51,715 bases of DNA from Spongiactinospora gelatinilytica. Lineage in GTDB: Bacteria > Actinomycetota > Actinomycetes > Streptosporangiales > Streptosporangiaceae. A program made the translations under genes and the position numbers. The notes under the pieces were generated by a model that saw nothing but the letters and a program-made list of their open reading frames with translations, was not told the origin of the DNA and made no database searches. Where the stretch lies: NCBI RefSeq assembly GCF_003236385.1, contig NZ_POUA01000008.1, positions 1-51,715 on the forward strand, written 5' to 3'. Every line of letters begins with the position of its first letter. Position 1 is the stretch's first letter. Shown here piece by piece: positions 9,246-18,700 of this stretch.

Positions 9246-10157
9246 TCAGCCGCGGGCAGGTGTGCGGAACACCTGGTGGCCGTGCCAGTCGATGTGATTC
9301 TGCGCGACCGCGTCCAGGCTGGGCTGGGGAGACCGGGCGGGCCGGCCCGCCAGGCAGAGCACCATGTCCAGGGCGGACTGCGAGCGGCCGACGAATCTGG
9401 CGGAGACGGTAATGGCGCGCTCTGTGGTCAGTCCGAGGACGCCCTTGTCGAACAGTTTGTGGTGGATGGCGCACAGGCACAGGCCGTTCGTCACGTCGTC
9501 GGGCCCGTCGAAGGCCCACCAGCGTACGTGCGCGGCGTCCAGGCCCACCACCGCGCCATCTAGCCAGCCGTCGTAGGAGCAGAACGCGCAGCAGTACTCG
9601 TACGCCATGAGCACCCGGTCACGGAAACCGGGGTCACGGCGCGCGGCAGGCGGCCTCTTGGTCGTCGCGGTGGTTTCGAGGGTCTCCAGGTCCAGGCCGG
9701 CCAGCAGGCACAGGTCGGTGTGCAGGGACGGCGCGAAGTTGGCGTCCAGGAGATATCGGGCCATCCGCCCCAGCAGGCCCGGCTCCTCCGCCAGCGCGCG
9801 GGCCAGGTCGGGATGCAGACGGCCGGCGGCCTGGCTCTCGCGCAGGCGACCCAACCCCGTACCCGGGCTGCCAGGGCCGTCGCGGGTGTCGACCAGCCAC
9901 AGGCCGTCGTTGGTCAGGTAGTGAAACGGGTAGCCGGGGCTGGTGTCACGCGGCGGGCCGTACTCCTTGAGCAGTGCCTTCAGCCCCGCCTCGGCGGCGC
10001 TGAACGGGATAGGAGCGTTGCCGTGCCGTTGGAAGTTGCCCAGGGCGTAGAGGAGAAGGAGCGGCTTGTGCGGTGCGCGCTCGCCGCCTCTGCTCCAGCG
10101 CCGGATCTCAGCGACCCGCTCGATCCAATCCACGATCGGCCAGTGTAGGACGATCAT
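9246..10157 (-). CDS. Probable phosphorothioate-dependent restriction endonuclease (SBD-HNH, ScoMcrA/SprMcrA type)
   Basis: A 303-aa two-domain protein. The N-terminal half shows the DNA sulfur-binding-domain signature: GGERAPHKPLLLLYALG (residues 24-40), then a YPFHYLTNDGLWLV segment (76-89). The C-terminal half is an HNH nuclease: CAFC (190-193), DAAHVRWW (208-214) with the first His, DVTNGLCLC (221-229) with the Asn, and IHHKLFDKG (231-239) with the last His. This architecture is that of type IV enzymes such as ScoMcrA and SprMcrA, which bind phosphorothioated DNA through the SBD and cut nearby. It lies alone, ~14 kb from a full dnd cluster. The gene looks intact; no strong ribosome binding site precedes the ATG at 10157, so the start could be a little downstream. 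Confidence 0.82.
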   Translation of the reverse strand: MIVLHWPIVDWIERVAEIRRWSRGGERAPHKPLLLLYALGNFQRHGNAPIPFSAAEAGLKALLKEYGPPRDTSPGYPFHYLTNDGLWLVDTRDGPGSPGTGLGRLRESQAAGRLHPDLARALAEEPGLLGRMARYLLDANFAPSLHTDLCLLAGLDLETLETTATTKRPPAARRDPGFRDRVLMAYEYCCAFCSYDGWLDGAVVGLDAAHVRWWAFDGPDDVTNGLCLCAIHHKLFDKGVLGLTTERAITVSARFVGRSQSALDMVLCLAGRPARSPQPSLDAVAQNHIDWHGHQVFRTPARG

Positions 10158-10780
10158 TCAGTCACGGCATACGTATCTCGCGTTGGCGGGCCGTACCCTA
10201 TGGTCGCCCGGTGAGCGGTCTTCAGCCGGGCGTCTATCAACATCTGCTCACTAGTGAGCCGGCCTGCTGCGTGCGATGTCCGATCGCGGCCTGATCGACC
10301 GGCGCTCCTGGGCCTCGCCGACTCCCACGAGACCCTGGCCCGGCACCTGGGCGCGGTTACGCCGCCATGCCCTGCGTGCCGTACGGAGCGGGAACGACGC
10401 GGTGCGGCGGGCTCGGCAGGTGGAGAGTGTCAATCGGATCGCCGACCTCCTCGGGCGACCTGGTGCCCGCGGGCCGCCACTTGCTCCTTTTACACAGCCA
10501 CAACAGGTAAGGTCCGGGGCTCGCCACTTGGCGACCGGCAGTTTTCCTATCAGCGGTCGGCTTTGTCCTCGGCTCTTCCCAGCGAGTGACTTCAGAGCGC
10601 TACGACAGCGCTGCAGGATCGAAGCCCCACATCCATTGGGTCGGTAGCTGCGGACAACTCTTGGGCGCAAATGGAGAGCGCGGATGGCGTGGACCATGGG
10701 CGAACTCCCACGGGTGCTCCAGCTGGCAGGTACGGTCATGACGACGCCTCATCAGCTCATTTGATCGCCTCTATCGTCCA
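10158..10780. other. 620 bp without a recognisable gene
   Basis: Open frames exist on both strands, but none has a ribosome binding site together with protein-like composition. The next readable coding text (DNA methylase piece) begins without its natural N-terminus, so this stretch is probably eroded sequence between the HNH gene and the methylase scar. No hairpin or repeat stood out. Confidence 0.4.
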
Positions 10781-11746
10781 TTGGACTATAGCGACTCTAC
10801 ACCTCAGCGTTACACTATGCGTACGGATCGTGGTTGCCGCGTGATAAAGAAGGCCGCGACGACTGGCGGAGCCGCTCTCGTTCTCGGCAGCATCGACGGC
10901 CGCTTCGCCGAGGACCGTGCCCTGCTGCCGTACGGGCGGAATCCTCGCTACGATCGGCATGCGATCAAGACGCTGGCCAAGGACTTCGCCGCTGACCTCA
11001 CTCAGTCCTTCGACGGTACGGCTACTGCTCTCTGGGACGATATGCTCAGCATCTGGAACGCCGTAGATGCTGGCAACAGTAACTGGGACGTGCCTGCCTA
11101 CAACGGCGGCCTGTTCTCTCGTGACTCACAGTCCAATCCATCCGGCGCGGCCCTAGCCGCCATGCGCCTAACCGACGCGGAGTTCGGCCCCGCTCTACGC
11201 GCCTTGCTAGTGGACACTGGCCCCGATGGCACCCAGGGCCCGGTGGACTTCCGCTCGTTGAGCGTTCGCGAGTTCGGCACCCTCTATGAAGGGCTGCTGG
11301 AGTCCTCACTGTCGATAGCACCGGGGCCGCTCAGCCTGAACAAGGATGGAGCCTTCGTTCCGGCGAATGACGACGAGCATGTCGAGGTTCTCGCTGGACA
11401 GGTCTACTTCCACAACCGCTCCGGGAAGCGGAAGTCGACCGGCTCGTACTTCACGAAGTCATTCGCGGTCGAGCACCTGCTGGATGCCGCTCTGGAGCCG
11501 GCGCTCGCCACTCATCTTGGCCGGGTCCGCGCGCTGCTGGAGGTTGGCGACGAGGCTGCGGCGGCCGAGCTGTTCTTCGACTTCCGGGTGGCGGACTTGG
11601 CGATGGGCTCGGGGCACTTCCTGGTGGCTGCGATTGACCGGATCGAGGCCCGGTTCACCGCGTTCCTCGCCGAGTACCCGATCCCTACCGTCAGCCACGA
11701 GCGAGGCCGTGGCCCACGCCCGCGCCCACTCGCCCTACTACCGTGA
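10781..11746 (+). pseudogene. Internal fragment of an Eco57I-like (type IIG) DNA methyltransferase
   Basis: The frame contains mid-protein parts of large class I N6-adenine methylase/type IIG enzymes: ALLPYGRNPRYDRHAIKTLA, VREFGTLYEGLLESSLS, VYFHNRSGKRKSTGSYFT and SAM motif I as DLAMGSGHFLVAAIDRIEA. Such proteins exceed 1,000 aa. Here the N-terminal few hundred residues and everything after AEYPIPTVSHE are missing, including the NPPF/NPPY catalytic motif. At about 11700 the sequence switches, in another frame, into a CoA-ligase gene. It is not functional as it stands. Confidence 0.8.
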
Positions 11747-12796
11747 GTTGTACCGGGCGCTGCCCGACGACATCGACGACCCGGCGCGGCTCCCGGTCAC
11801 CGGCAAGAAGGCGCTCATGGCGCGCTTCGACGACTGGGTCACCGACCCCGATGTGACCCTGGCCAAGGCCCGGGAGTTCGTCGCCGACCCGCCCTCGTGG
11901 GCAAGCGCTTCCAGGGGCGGTACCTCGTGGCCACCACGTCCGGCACCAGCGGGCTGCGCGGCATCTTCCTGCAGGACGAACGGAGCCTGGCCGTGGGCAA
12001 CGCGGTCGGGCAGCGCGCGCGAGCCGGGCTGGGGGTCGGCGATCTCGTGCGCCTCATGCGCGGAGCCGGTCGCACCGCCATCGTCTCCGCGCCGCCCGGC
12101 CACTTCTCCACCGTCGCCGGGGCCGTGCGGTTCCGGCGCGACCACCCGCGGCTCGGCTGGATGCTGCGGGAGTTCTCCATCCACAAGCCCCTGCCGCAAC
12201 TGGCCGCCGAGCTGAACCGGTACAACCCCAGCTCGCTCACCGGCTTCTCCAGCATGCTCGGGCTGCTGGCCGCCGAGCAGGAGGCCGGCCGCCTGCGCAT
12301 CCACCCGGGGATGATCATCGCCGGCGGCGAGGCGCTGACCGCGGAGAACCGCGCCCGGATCGCCGCCGCGTTCCACGCCCAGGTCCGCTCCGCCTACGCC
12401 GCCACCGAGTGCGGCTTCCTCGCGTACGGCTGCGCGCACAACTCGCTGCACGTCGACACCGACTGGGTGGTGCTGGAGCCGGTCGACGCCGACCACCGGC
12501 CGGTCCCGCCGGGGCGCCCTCGCACACGGTCCTGCTGAGCAATCTCGCCAACCGGGTCCAGCCGATCCTCCGTTACGACCTGGGCGACAACGTCCTGGTG
12601 CGGCCCGACGCCTGCCCGTGCGGCAGCCCGCTGCCCGCCGTCCAGGTGCAGGGCCGCGCGGCGGAGATGCTCGAATTCCCCGCCGCGCCTGCTGGCCGAG
12701 CACGGGGCCGAGCACGTCGCACTGGAACACGCCGAAGAGCCTCCGGAGCGGTCGGCCGGCGGCAAGTTCCGCAGGATCATCCACCTGGCCCCCTGA
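11700..12796 (+). pseudogene. PaaK-like AMP-dependent CoA ligase, 5'-truncated and frameshifted
   Basis: Homology to the phenylacetate-CoA-ligase-like adenylate-forming family is clear in pieces: VAHARAHSPYYRELYRALP, VTGKKALMARFDDW, then VATTSGTSGLRGIFLQDE (P-loop-like motif), SSLTGFSSMLGLLAAEQEAG, YAATECGFLAYGC, ILRYDLGD and the end GGKFRRIIHLAP. The pieces occupy different frames, with shifts near 11895 (one base lost between FVADP and GKRFQG), near 12518 and near 12690. The natural 5' end is absent because the gene is joined to the methylase fragment at ~11700. Three shifts argue for true decay, though GC-run sequencing errors could explain some. Confidence 0.78.
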
Positions 12797-12946
12797 CCGC
12801 GCCACGGTCCGGGTCAGGCGAACATGTTGGATCGCCGGCGGACACTACGGCAGGGTCTTGTACTGCAACAAGAAAGCGGAAAACTCTGACATACACCCCC
12901 CAACTGGACATCCATCCGTGCGACGGTGCAGGTGGAGGTGGTGGTG

Positions 12947-14719
12947 ATGCCCACGATTCCGCAAGCGTTCGAACAGGCTGCGAGGAGACACGGCGTGCCG
13001 GAGAACATCCTGCTCGCCGTCTCGTACATGGAGTCGCGCTGGGACTGCAACGGCGGCAGGCTCAGCACGGCGGCCGGGTTCGGACCCATGCACCTCACCG
13101 ACGGCGACGCGTCGAGCACCTCGCGGCGCCACCACGCCGACGGCCTTCCCTCCTCATTGCATACCCTGGAGCGTGCCGCCGAGCTGACCGGGGAGAGCAC
13201 CGAGCGCCTGCGCATGGACCCGGCCGCCAACATCGACGGCGGCGCGGCGCTGCTCGCCGACTACCAGCGCGCCCTGGGCGCCCCGCCGAGCGCCGATCCC
13301 GCCGACTGGTACGGCGCGGTGGCGCGCTACTCGGGCGCCACGGCCGAGGAGACCGCCGCGAACTTCGCCGACGAGGTGTACGAGGTCATCCACGAGGGCG
13401 CCACCCGGATGACCGATATCGGTGCGGAGGTGACGCTGCCGCCCTCTCCGGAGGTGCGGCCGTCCCGCTCCTGGCTGGCCAGGCTGGACCTGCCCCATCT
13501 GGCCCGCGCGGATGCCGTGGAGTGCCCCGGCTCGCTGGCCTGCGAGTGGATCCCGGCGGTCTACGTCGAACTGCCGGACGGCAGCTACGTCAACCACGAC
13601 ATCGCCGAGCGCCCCGACAGCCAGACGATTCACTACATCATCATCCACGACACCGAGGAGTTCTACGACGCGACGATCGGCCTCATCCAAAACCCGACGA
13701 GACCGGCGAGCTGGCACTACACGCTGCGCTCACACGACGGCCACCTCGCCCAGCACCTGCTCACCAAGGACGTCGGCTGGCACGCCCGCAACTGGTACGT
13801 CAACGCCAAGGCGATCGGCCTGGAGCACGAGGGCTTTCTCGTCGCCGGCGGCGCCTGGTACACCGAGGCGATGTACCGCGCGTCCGCCAAGCTCGTGGGT
13901 TACCTGGCCGGCAGGTTCGGCATCCCGCTGGACCGCGCGCACATCCTCGGCCATGACAACGTGCCCGGCCTGCTGCCGGCCACGGTGGAGAAGATGCACG
14001 AGGACCCGGGCCCGTACTGGGACTGGGCCCACTACTTCGACCTGCTGGGCGCTCCACTGCGCCCCGACGGCGACTCCGGCACGGCCACGGTCATGATCCT
14101 GCCCGACTACGACCGCAACCGTCCGCACTACATCGGCTGCGACAAGAAGCACCCCGAAACCGCCTGCCCGGCGCACGGGTCGGCCTCGATCTGGCTGCAC
14201 ACCGAGCCGCGCGAGGGGGCGCCCCTCGTCAAGGACATCGGCAAGCACCCGACGGGCGAGTCCACGTTCGGCGTGAAGGACCACGCCGCTCGCGCCGTCA
14301 CCGGCCAGCGCTACGTCGTCGCCGAGCGGCGCGGCGACTGGACCGCCATCTGGTACCTGGGCCAGAAGGCGTGGTTCCACAGCCCGGCGTCCGATCCCGT
14401 GGCCGTGCCCAGCCGCACCCGGATGGCGACGCCCCGGGCCGGCCTGAACTCCGTTCCGGTGTACGGCCGCGCGTACCCGGAGGCGGCGGCGTACCCGCCG
14501 GAGGTGGAGGTGCAACCGCTGGTCCCGTTGCAGTACACGTTCCCGGCCGGGCAGTCGTACACGGTGGGCCTGACCACGACCGGCGAGTTCTACAAGGCGA
14601 CGACCTTCGACGCCACGCAGCACCGGGTGGTCCGTGGCACCCAGGAGTACCACCAGATCCAGTTCGGCCACCGCGCCATGTTCGTCAGGAGCGAGGACGT
14701 CGTGGTGACCGAGACGTGA
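12947..14719 (+). CDS. N-acetylmuramoyl-L-alanine amidase with lytic-transglycosylase-like N-terminus
   Basis: 590 aa. The N-terminal part (about residues 5-165) resembles an SLT/lysozyme-like domain: AFEQAARRHGVPENILLAVS, YMESRWDCNGG, GFGPMHLTD and WYGAVARYSG. An amidase_2 zinc domain follows (about 225-345) with IIIHDTEEFYD, HARNWYVNAKAIGLEHEGF and RAHILGHDNVPG giving the expected histidines. The C-terminal part has SH3-like repeats (GKHPTGESTFGVKDHA; WTAIWYLGQKAWFHSP). It should cleave peptidoglycan stem peptides. The start at 12947 has GGAGGT six bases upstream. No signal peptide is visible, which is unusual for this family and may mean the 5' end was lost in the rearrangement just upstream. 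It converges with lanB (11 bp gap). Confidence 0.85.
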   Translation: MPTIPQAFEQAARRHGVPENILLAVSYMESRWDCNGGRLSTAAGFGPMHLTDGDASSTSRRHHADGLPSSLHTLERAAELTGESTERLRMDPAANIDGGAALLADYQRALGAPPSADPADWYGAVARYSGATAEETAANFADEVYEVIHEGATRMTDIGAEVTLPPSPEVRPSRSWLARLDLPHLARADAVECPGSLACEWIPAVYVELPDGSYVNHDIAERPDSQTIHYIIIHDTEEFYDATIGLIQNPTRPASWHYTLRSHDGHLAQHLLTKDVGWHARNWYVNAKAIGLEHEGFLVAGGAWYTEAMYRASAKLVGYLAGRFGIPLDRAHILGHDNVPGLLPATVEKMHEDPGPYWDWAHYFDLLGAPLRPDGDSGTATVMILPDYDRNRPHYIGCDKKHPETACPAHGSASIWLHTEPREGAPLVKDIGKHPTGESTFGVKDHAARAVTGQRYVVAERRGDWTAIWYLGQKAWFHSPASDPVAVPSRTRMATPRAGLNSVPVYGRAYPEAAAYPPEVEVQPLVPLQYTFPAGQSYTVGLTTTGEFYKATTFDATQHRVVRGTQEYHQIQFGHRAMFVRSEDVVVTET

Positions 14720-14729
14720 GCGCCCGCGG

Positions 14730-17681
14730 TCACTGGTGGGCGAGACCTTCGCGGGTACGGCGAAGGAGTTCCAGAACGCGGTGTTCGAGCTCGTGGCCGG
14801 TGCCGAGCAGGCGGTTGCAGTGCAGGTGCACATGGCTGCGGCACACCGCGGGAGAGGAGTAGGCGGACGGCAGGTTCCGGCGGCGGACGGCGAGCAGGGA
14901 CGTCAGGGCCCGGTCGTGCGGTGTCGTGCCGAGCGAACCCGGATCGCGCAGGAGCCGGCGCAACTCGCGCGAGCGCCTGCGATAGTCCCGGCCGCCGCCC
15001 GGTGAGGGGGAGACGCCGTCACGGTAGAAGCGCGTGCGCTGCTCGACGTCCAGCCCGAGGGCGTCGAGCAGGTCGTCGACGCTGAGCGCGGCCACGGTGG
15101 CCCGGTCGTAGGGAAATCCGTGGCTTCTGGACAGAGCGAGCAGACCGGCCACGGCCGGGCTGTCGGCGATGAAGACGCCCTCGGCGGCCGGCATGCCGGC
15201 AAGGCCGCCGTACCGCTCGATCTCGCGCTCGTAGGTGTCGAAGGCGAAGGTCGCGCACGCGCCCGTGGAGATCAGATCGGCCGCCCAGTCGCAGACGTGG
15301 CGCATGAGCGGGCCGAGCAGCGTGGCGGGGTCGCCGTGGAAGCGGACGCGCAGGTGCGGGTCGGGATCGGTGTAACGCAGGAAGAACCAGCCGTCGGCCA
15401 GCCCCGCTCCGGTGACGAACTGCCCGAAGGGGCGCAGCGAATCGACGATCAGCTCGTCCTCGAAACGGCGGGGGCCGTACAGCTTGAGGTAGAGCCAGTC
15501 GCTGCCGGGCGGCCGTACGCGGGCCCCGGCGGGCACGACGCCGGGGCTCCGGCGCCGCGGCTGGACGGTCCGTCGCTCCCTGAGCGCGAGCGGCACCACC
15601 ACCTCGCTGAGGTGGAAGCCCTCCGGGCCCGGCAGCCAGGCGTGGTCCGGGTGGGGCAGGGCCTCCTGGAGCAGAACGGGACGTCCTGGCGGTTCCTCGC
15701 GCAGCAGTCCGGCCTGCTCGGGGTCGTCCAGGTCGAGCAGCAGCCGGTTGTCGCCACCGGCCAGGTACACATGGCGCGGCACGCGGTGCGCCTGCCGCCA
15801 GGCGGCCGGGCCGCCCGCCCCGCGCAGGTCCGCGGGATCGACTCGCCAGCGGGCCAGGGACAGGACGGCGCGGCCCCGCTGGATCCGGGGCAGAAACGGA
15901 AGACCGGCGGCCGGCCCCCAGTCGAACGACGTGAACACGCACCGGCCGTCGCGGGCGACGTCCAGCAGGAAGCGGGCCGCCGGGGGCGCGTGCGATGGGT
16001 TGAGCATGTGGCACTGGGTGGCGACGACCTCCACGTCGCGTGCGGGCCACCGGACGGTGAACAGGCCGTCGCGCAGGCCCACGACCAGCTCGTCGACCGG
16101 TACGACCCACTCCTTCGCGAGGCCGGTGGAAGGGCCGAAACGGATCTCGTGGTGGTGCCCGCACCGGCGTACGGCGACGTTGCCGGAACGCGCGCGCTCC
16201 GGCGTGTAGACCACCTCCGCGAGGAGGCGGCCGGGCGCGTGCCGGGATTCGGCCTCCGCCGCCCGCGCCAGCGCGGTGGCCGCCGGGGGGCCGAGCAGAT
16301 CGGCGAAGCGTCCGAGGGTGCGCCCGGCCGCGTTCGCGCCCAGGTTCGGACCTACGACGAGCAGGAAGTCGCCCTTGTCCACGGCCTCGGCGCTGGGGGC
16401 CGCCACCAGGACCGCGAGGTCGAGGGTCGGCGGGGCCTGTGCGGCCGCCGGGGTCCAGGTCTGGAGGCGTTCCAGCAGGTCGTCGTCGAGTTCGACAACG
16501 GTCACCCGGTCACGGCAGGCGTTCACGGCCAGGTCGGTCAGCAGCCGGTGCCGGGTGGTCGGCGCGTGGACCTGGTCACCGCCGTCAGTGGGACGGCCCA
16601 GCCCGAAGTCCGGATCGACCAACTCCAGCAGCGGGACCTCGCGGCCCGCGCCGTAGCGCCTCTCGAACGCCCGGCGGCAGGCGTCGAGGTGGGGCGGTCC
16701 CGCGGGGTGCGGGCTCAACCGGAGCAGCACCTCGGCCGCGACCGCCGCCTCCGCCCCGATCCGCCTGTTCAAGCCGGTCCCGGACAGCGTCAGCGCGAGG
16801 TCCGTCTGGAGGAGGTTGCGCGGGTCGGTGGGGGACGCGATCGTGGTGATCCGGTCGAGCAGGCCCGGCCACGTACGGGCCCGTTCGTCGAGCGGGCGGG
16901 CGTCCCACTCCTGCAGGGCCGCGCGCAACCCGGCGAGGTCTTCTGCGACGGGGTGGCCGGCGAGCCGCTCCTGCACGTGGTCGAGGGGGTCGCGGGTGAG
17001 CGGCGGATGCAGATCGTGGTGCAGGAACCCTTGCCGGAGCAGGTCCTCGATCAGCCCGTCCGCCTTCTCCGGCGTGGCACCGGGGAGCGTGATCAGCGCT
17101 TCGACGAGCTCCGCGCGCGAGACGGGCGCACGGGCCAGGGCGAGGGCCCGCCGTACCGCCGAAGTGGCCCGCACGGAGGCCGTGCCGCCCGCCGGGAACG
17201 CCCGTCCGGCGCGGACCAGCACGGACGGGTCGGCCACCAGGCGCAGCCGGGTGCGGACCTCAGGATCGGCTTCGAGGTGCGCGACCAGGTCCGTGAGCCA
17301 GCCCAGGTCCGGGCGGGTACGGGTGCGCGTGCGCGGCTCCTGCTTGGCGAGGGCCAGGTCGGTGCAGTGTCCCCAGTCCGCCAGGGCGACGCCCGCGAAG
17401 AGGCCGAACGGGGTCGGCCGCGTGCTCATGCGGATGAGGTAGCGCAGCAGCTTGCGGCCGATCCTGCGAGCCTTGGGATGCCCGGGCTGCGTTCGCGCCA
17501 GCGCGGCGGCCAGATCGCCGCTCGCCACCTGGATGGCCGCCACCACCTCCGGGGATCCGGGCAGCAGGCAGCCCGGATCCGCCGGCTCACCCGCTCGCAC
17601 GGCGGTGTCCACTGGTAGGAGCGGGGCGCGCACCAGCGCCCAGTCCATCGGCGTGTACAGGCTCCGGTTCGCGCGGGTCAT
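14730..17681 (-). CDS. lanB: Class I lanthipeptide dehydratase LanB (full length)
   Basis: 983 aa. It uses glutamyl-tRNA to activate Ser/Thr of a precursor peptide and then eliminates glutamate to give dehydroamino acids. The N-terminal glutamylation domain (about 1-650) includes SLYTPMDWALVRAPLLP, RKLLRYLIRMSTRPTPFGLFAG and NLLQTDLAL. The C-terminal SpaB_C elimination domain (about 690-960) includes SDWLYLKLYGPRRFEDELIV, DGWFFLRYTDPDPHLRVRFH and the terminal CNRLLGTGHELE. Both domains are complete. The ATG at 17681 overlaps the lanC stop (ATGA), so synthesis is coupled. Most downstream gene of the RiPP operon. Confidence 0.93.
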   Translation of the reverse strand: MTRANRSLYTPMDWALVRAPLLPVDTAVRAGEPADPGCLLPGSPEVVAAIQVASGDLAAALARTQPGHPKARRIGRKLLRYLIRMSTRPTPFGLFAGVALADWGHCTDLALAKQEPRTRTRTRPDLGWLTDLVAHLEADPEVRTRLRLVADPSVLVRAGRAFPAGGTASVRATSAVRRALALARAPVSRAELVEALITLPGATPEKADGLIEDLLRQGFLHHDLHPPLTRDPLDHVQERLAGHPVAEDLAGLRAALQEWDARPLDERARTWPGLLDRITTIASPTDPRNLLQTDLALTLSGTGLNRRIGAEAAVAAEVLLRLSPHPAGPPHLDACRRAFERRYGAGREVPLLELVDPDFGLGRPTDGGDQVHAPTTRHRLLTDLAVNACRDRVTVVELDDDLLERLQTWTPAAAQAPPTLDLAVLVAAPSAEAVDKGDFLLVVGPNLGANAAGRTLGRFADLLGPPAATALARAAEAESRHAPGRLLAEVVYTPERARSGNVAVRRCGHHHEIRFGPSTGLAKEWVVPVDELVVGLRDGLFTVRWPARDVEVVATQCHMLNPSHAPPAARFLLDVARDGRCVFTSFDWGPAAGLPFLPRIQRGRAVLSLARWRVDPADLRGAGGPAAWRQAHRVPRHVYLAGGDNRLLLDLDDPEQAGLLREEPPGRPVLLQEALPHPDHAWLPGPEGFHLSEVVVPLALRERRTVQPRRRSPGVVPAGARVRPPGSDWLYLKLYGPRRFEDELIVDSLRPFGQFVTGAGLADGWFFLRYTDPDPHLRVRFHGDPATLLGPLMRHVCDWAADLISTGACATFAFDTYEREIERYGGLAGMPAAEGVFIADSPAVAGLLALSRSHGFPYDRATVAALSVDDLLDALGLDVEQRTRFYRDGVSPSPGGGRDYRRRSRELRRLLRDPGSLGTTPHDRALTSLLAVRRRNLPSAYSSPAVCRSHVHLHCNRLLGTGHELEHRVLELLRRTREGLAHQ

Positions 17682-18700
17682 GACAGGAGGAAGAGCCGAT
17701 CCCAGGCCGGTTCGACGTCTGTCGCCGCGGCCAGCAGCACCAGGACGACGCCCGCCGCGCCGTCCAGGACCCCGGCGCGGTCCACGGAGTTGCCCTGCGG
17801 CTCCAGCGAGGCGTACGCGAGCGGCCGTTCCGGCTGGTAGGCGGCCAGCAGCTCGTCTACGAGCTCGGCCGCCGCCTGGCGGAACAGGCCGGTGTCGCCG
17901 GCGAAGCGGAGCACGATGTGCAGCAGGCCGCTGACCCCGTGGCAGAACGTGGGCGACGGGATCGCGCGCAGTTCTGCCGGGCGGCGCAGGACGGCGTCCA
18001 TCGCCTCCAGCGCCACCTCGCCCAGGAGGCCGTCGTCGAGCGCCTGGGCCGCCAGCCACAGGGCGCGGGCGACCCCGGGGGTCCCGTAGCACCACGCGCT
18101 GCGTGAGGAGGCGGACCGGCCGGGCCGCCCCTCGCCGGTCAGCGGTACGAACGCGGGCCAGTCGTCCCCGGCACGGTGGGCGACCAGCCAGTCGGCGATC
18201 CGCCTGACGGCGTCCGCCTGGCCCGGTACCTCGATGCCCGCGCGCAGGGCGAGCGACAACAGGGCGAGCGGCCCCGGGATGCCGTGCGCGAGACCGCAGT
18301 CCAGAGCGCCGTGCGGGTGCAGCCGCGACATCGTCTCGTCGCCCATCAGGTGGGCGGGCGTCATCCAGGCGGGCGGCTCCTGCTCCCGGGCGAGCGTCAC
18401 GAGCCCTGCGAGGATCTCCGGGAGGATCCCGTGCGGGTCGTGCGTCAGCAGGTGGGCGCCTACCCCGCAGGCTCCGGAGATCAGGTCGAACGCGCTCACG
18501 GGGCCCGGCTCGCGGGTTTCGCCGAGCCGCCTGCCGATCGCCGCGGCGAGGGGTGCCAGGGCGTCGTCCAGCGCGGCGAGCATCCGCCGGTAGCGTGTAC
18601 CGTCCCGGCGCAGGTGCCCGGCGTCACGCAGTCTCCGCCGCCCGCCGCCGTCGGCTCCTGGCAGTCGTGATCGCGGGTGTCGGTCAGGCCCGGGATGCAC
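17678..18700 (-). CDS. lanC: LanC-like lanthionine cyclase, apparently shortened at the N-terminus
   Basis: 340 aa. It catalyses addition of Cys thiols to dehydroamino acids. Zinc-site motifs are present: WCYGTPGVARAL (Cys) and FCHGVSGLLHI (Cys-His), along with FDLISGACGVGAHLL and GLAHGIPGPLALL. Class I LanC proteins are usually about 400-430 aa; here recognisable homology begins only at RYRRMLAALDDALAP, so roughly 80-90 N-terminal residues appear missing. The first ~40 codons (VHPGPDRHPRSRLPG...) do not look LanC-like and are read in another frame by the precursor-like gene. The GTG at 18700 does have GAGGAG six bases upstream. Activity is plausible but uncertain. Confidence 0.85.
   Translation of the reverse strand: MHPGPDRHPRSRLPGADGGGRRRLRDAGHLRRDGTRYRRMLAALDDALAPLAAAIGRRLGETREPGPVSAFDLISGACGVGAHLLTHDPHGILPEILAGLVTLAREQEPPAWMTPAHLMGDETMSRLHPHGALDCGLAHGIPGPLALLSLALRAGIEVPGQADAVRRIADWLVAHRAGDDWPAFVPLTGEGRPGRSASSRSAWCYGTPGVARALWLAAQALDDGLLGEVALEAMDAVLRRPAELRAIPSPTFCHGVSGLLHIVLRFAGDTGLFRQAAAELVDELLAAYQPERPLAYASLEPQGNSVDRAGVLDGAAGVVLVLLAAATDVEPAWDRLFLLS

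Noticed and set aside
10251-10739. 162-codon reverse frame between the HNH gene and the methylase fragment
   Set aside because: Arg/Ser-rich with no ribosome binding site or family motif.
15120-17618. 832-codon open frame antisense to lanB
   Set aside because: No domain or ribosome binding site; explained by the third-position GC bias of lanB.
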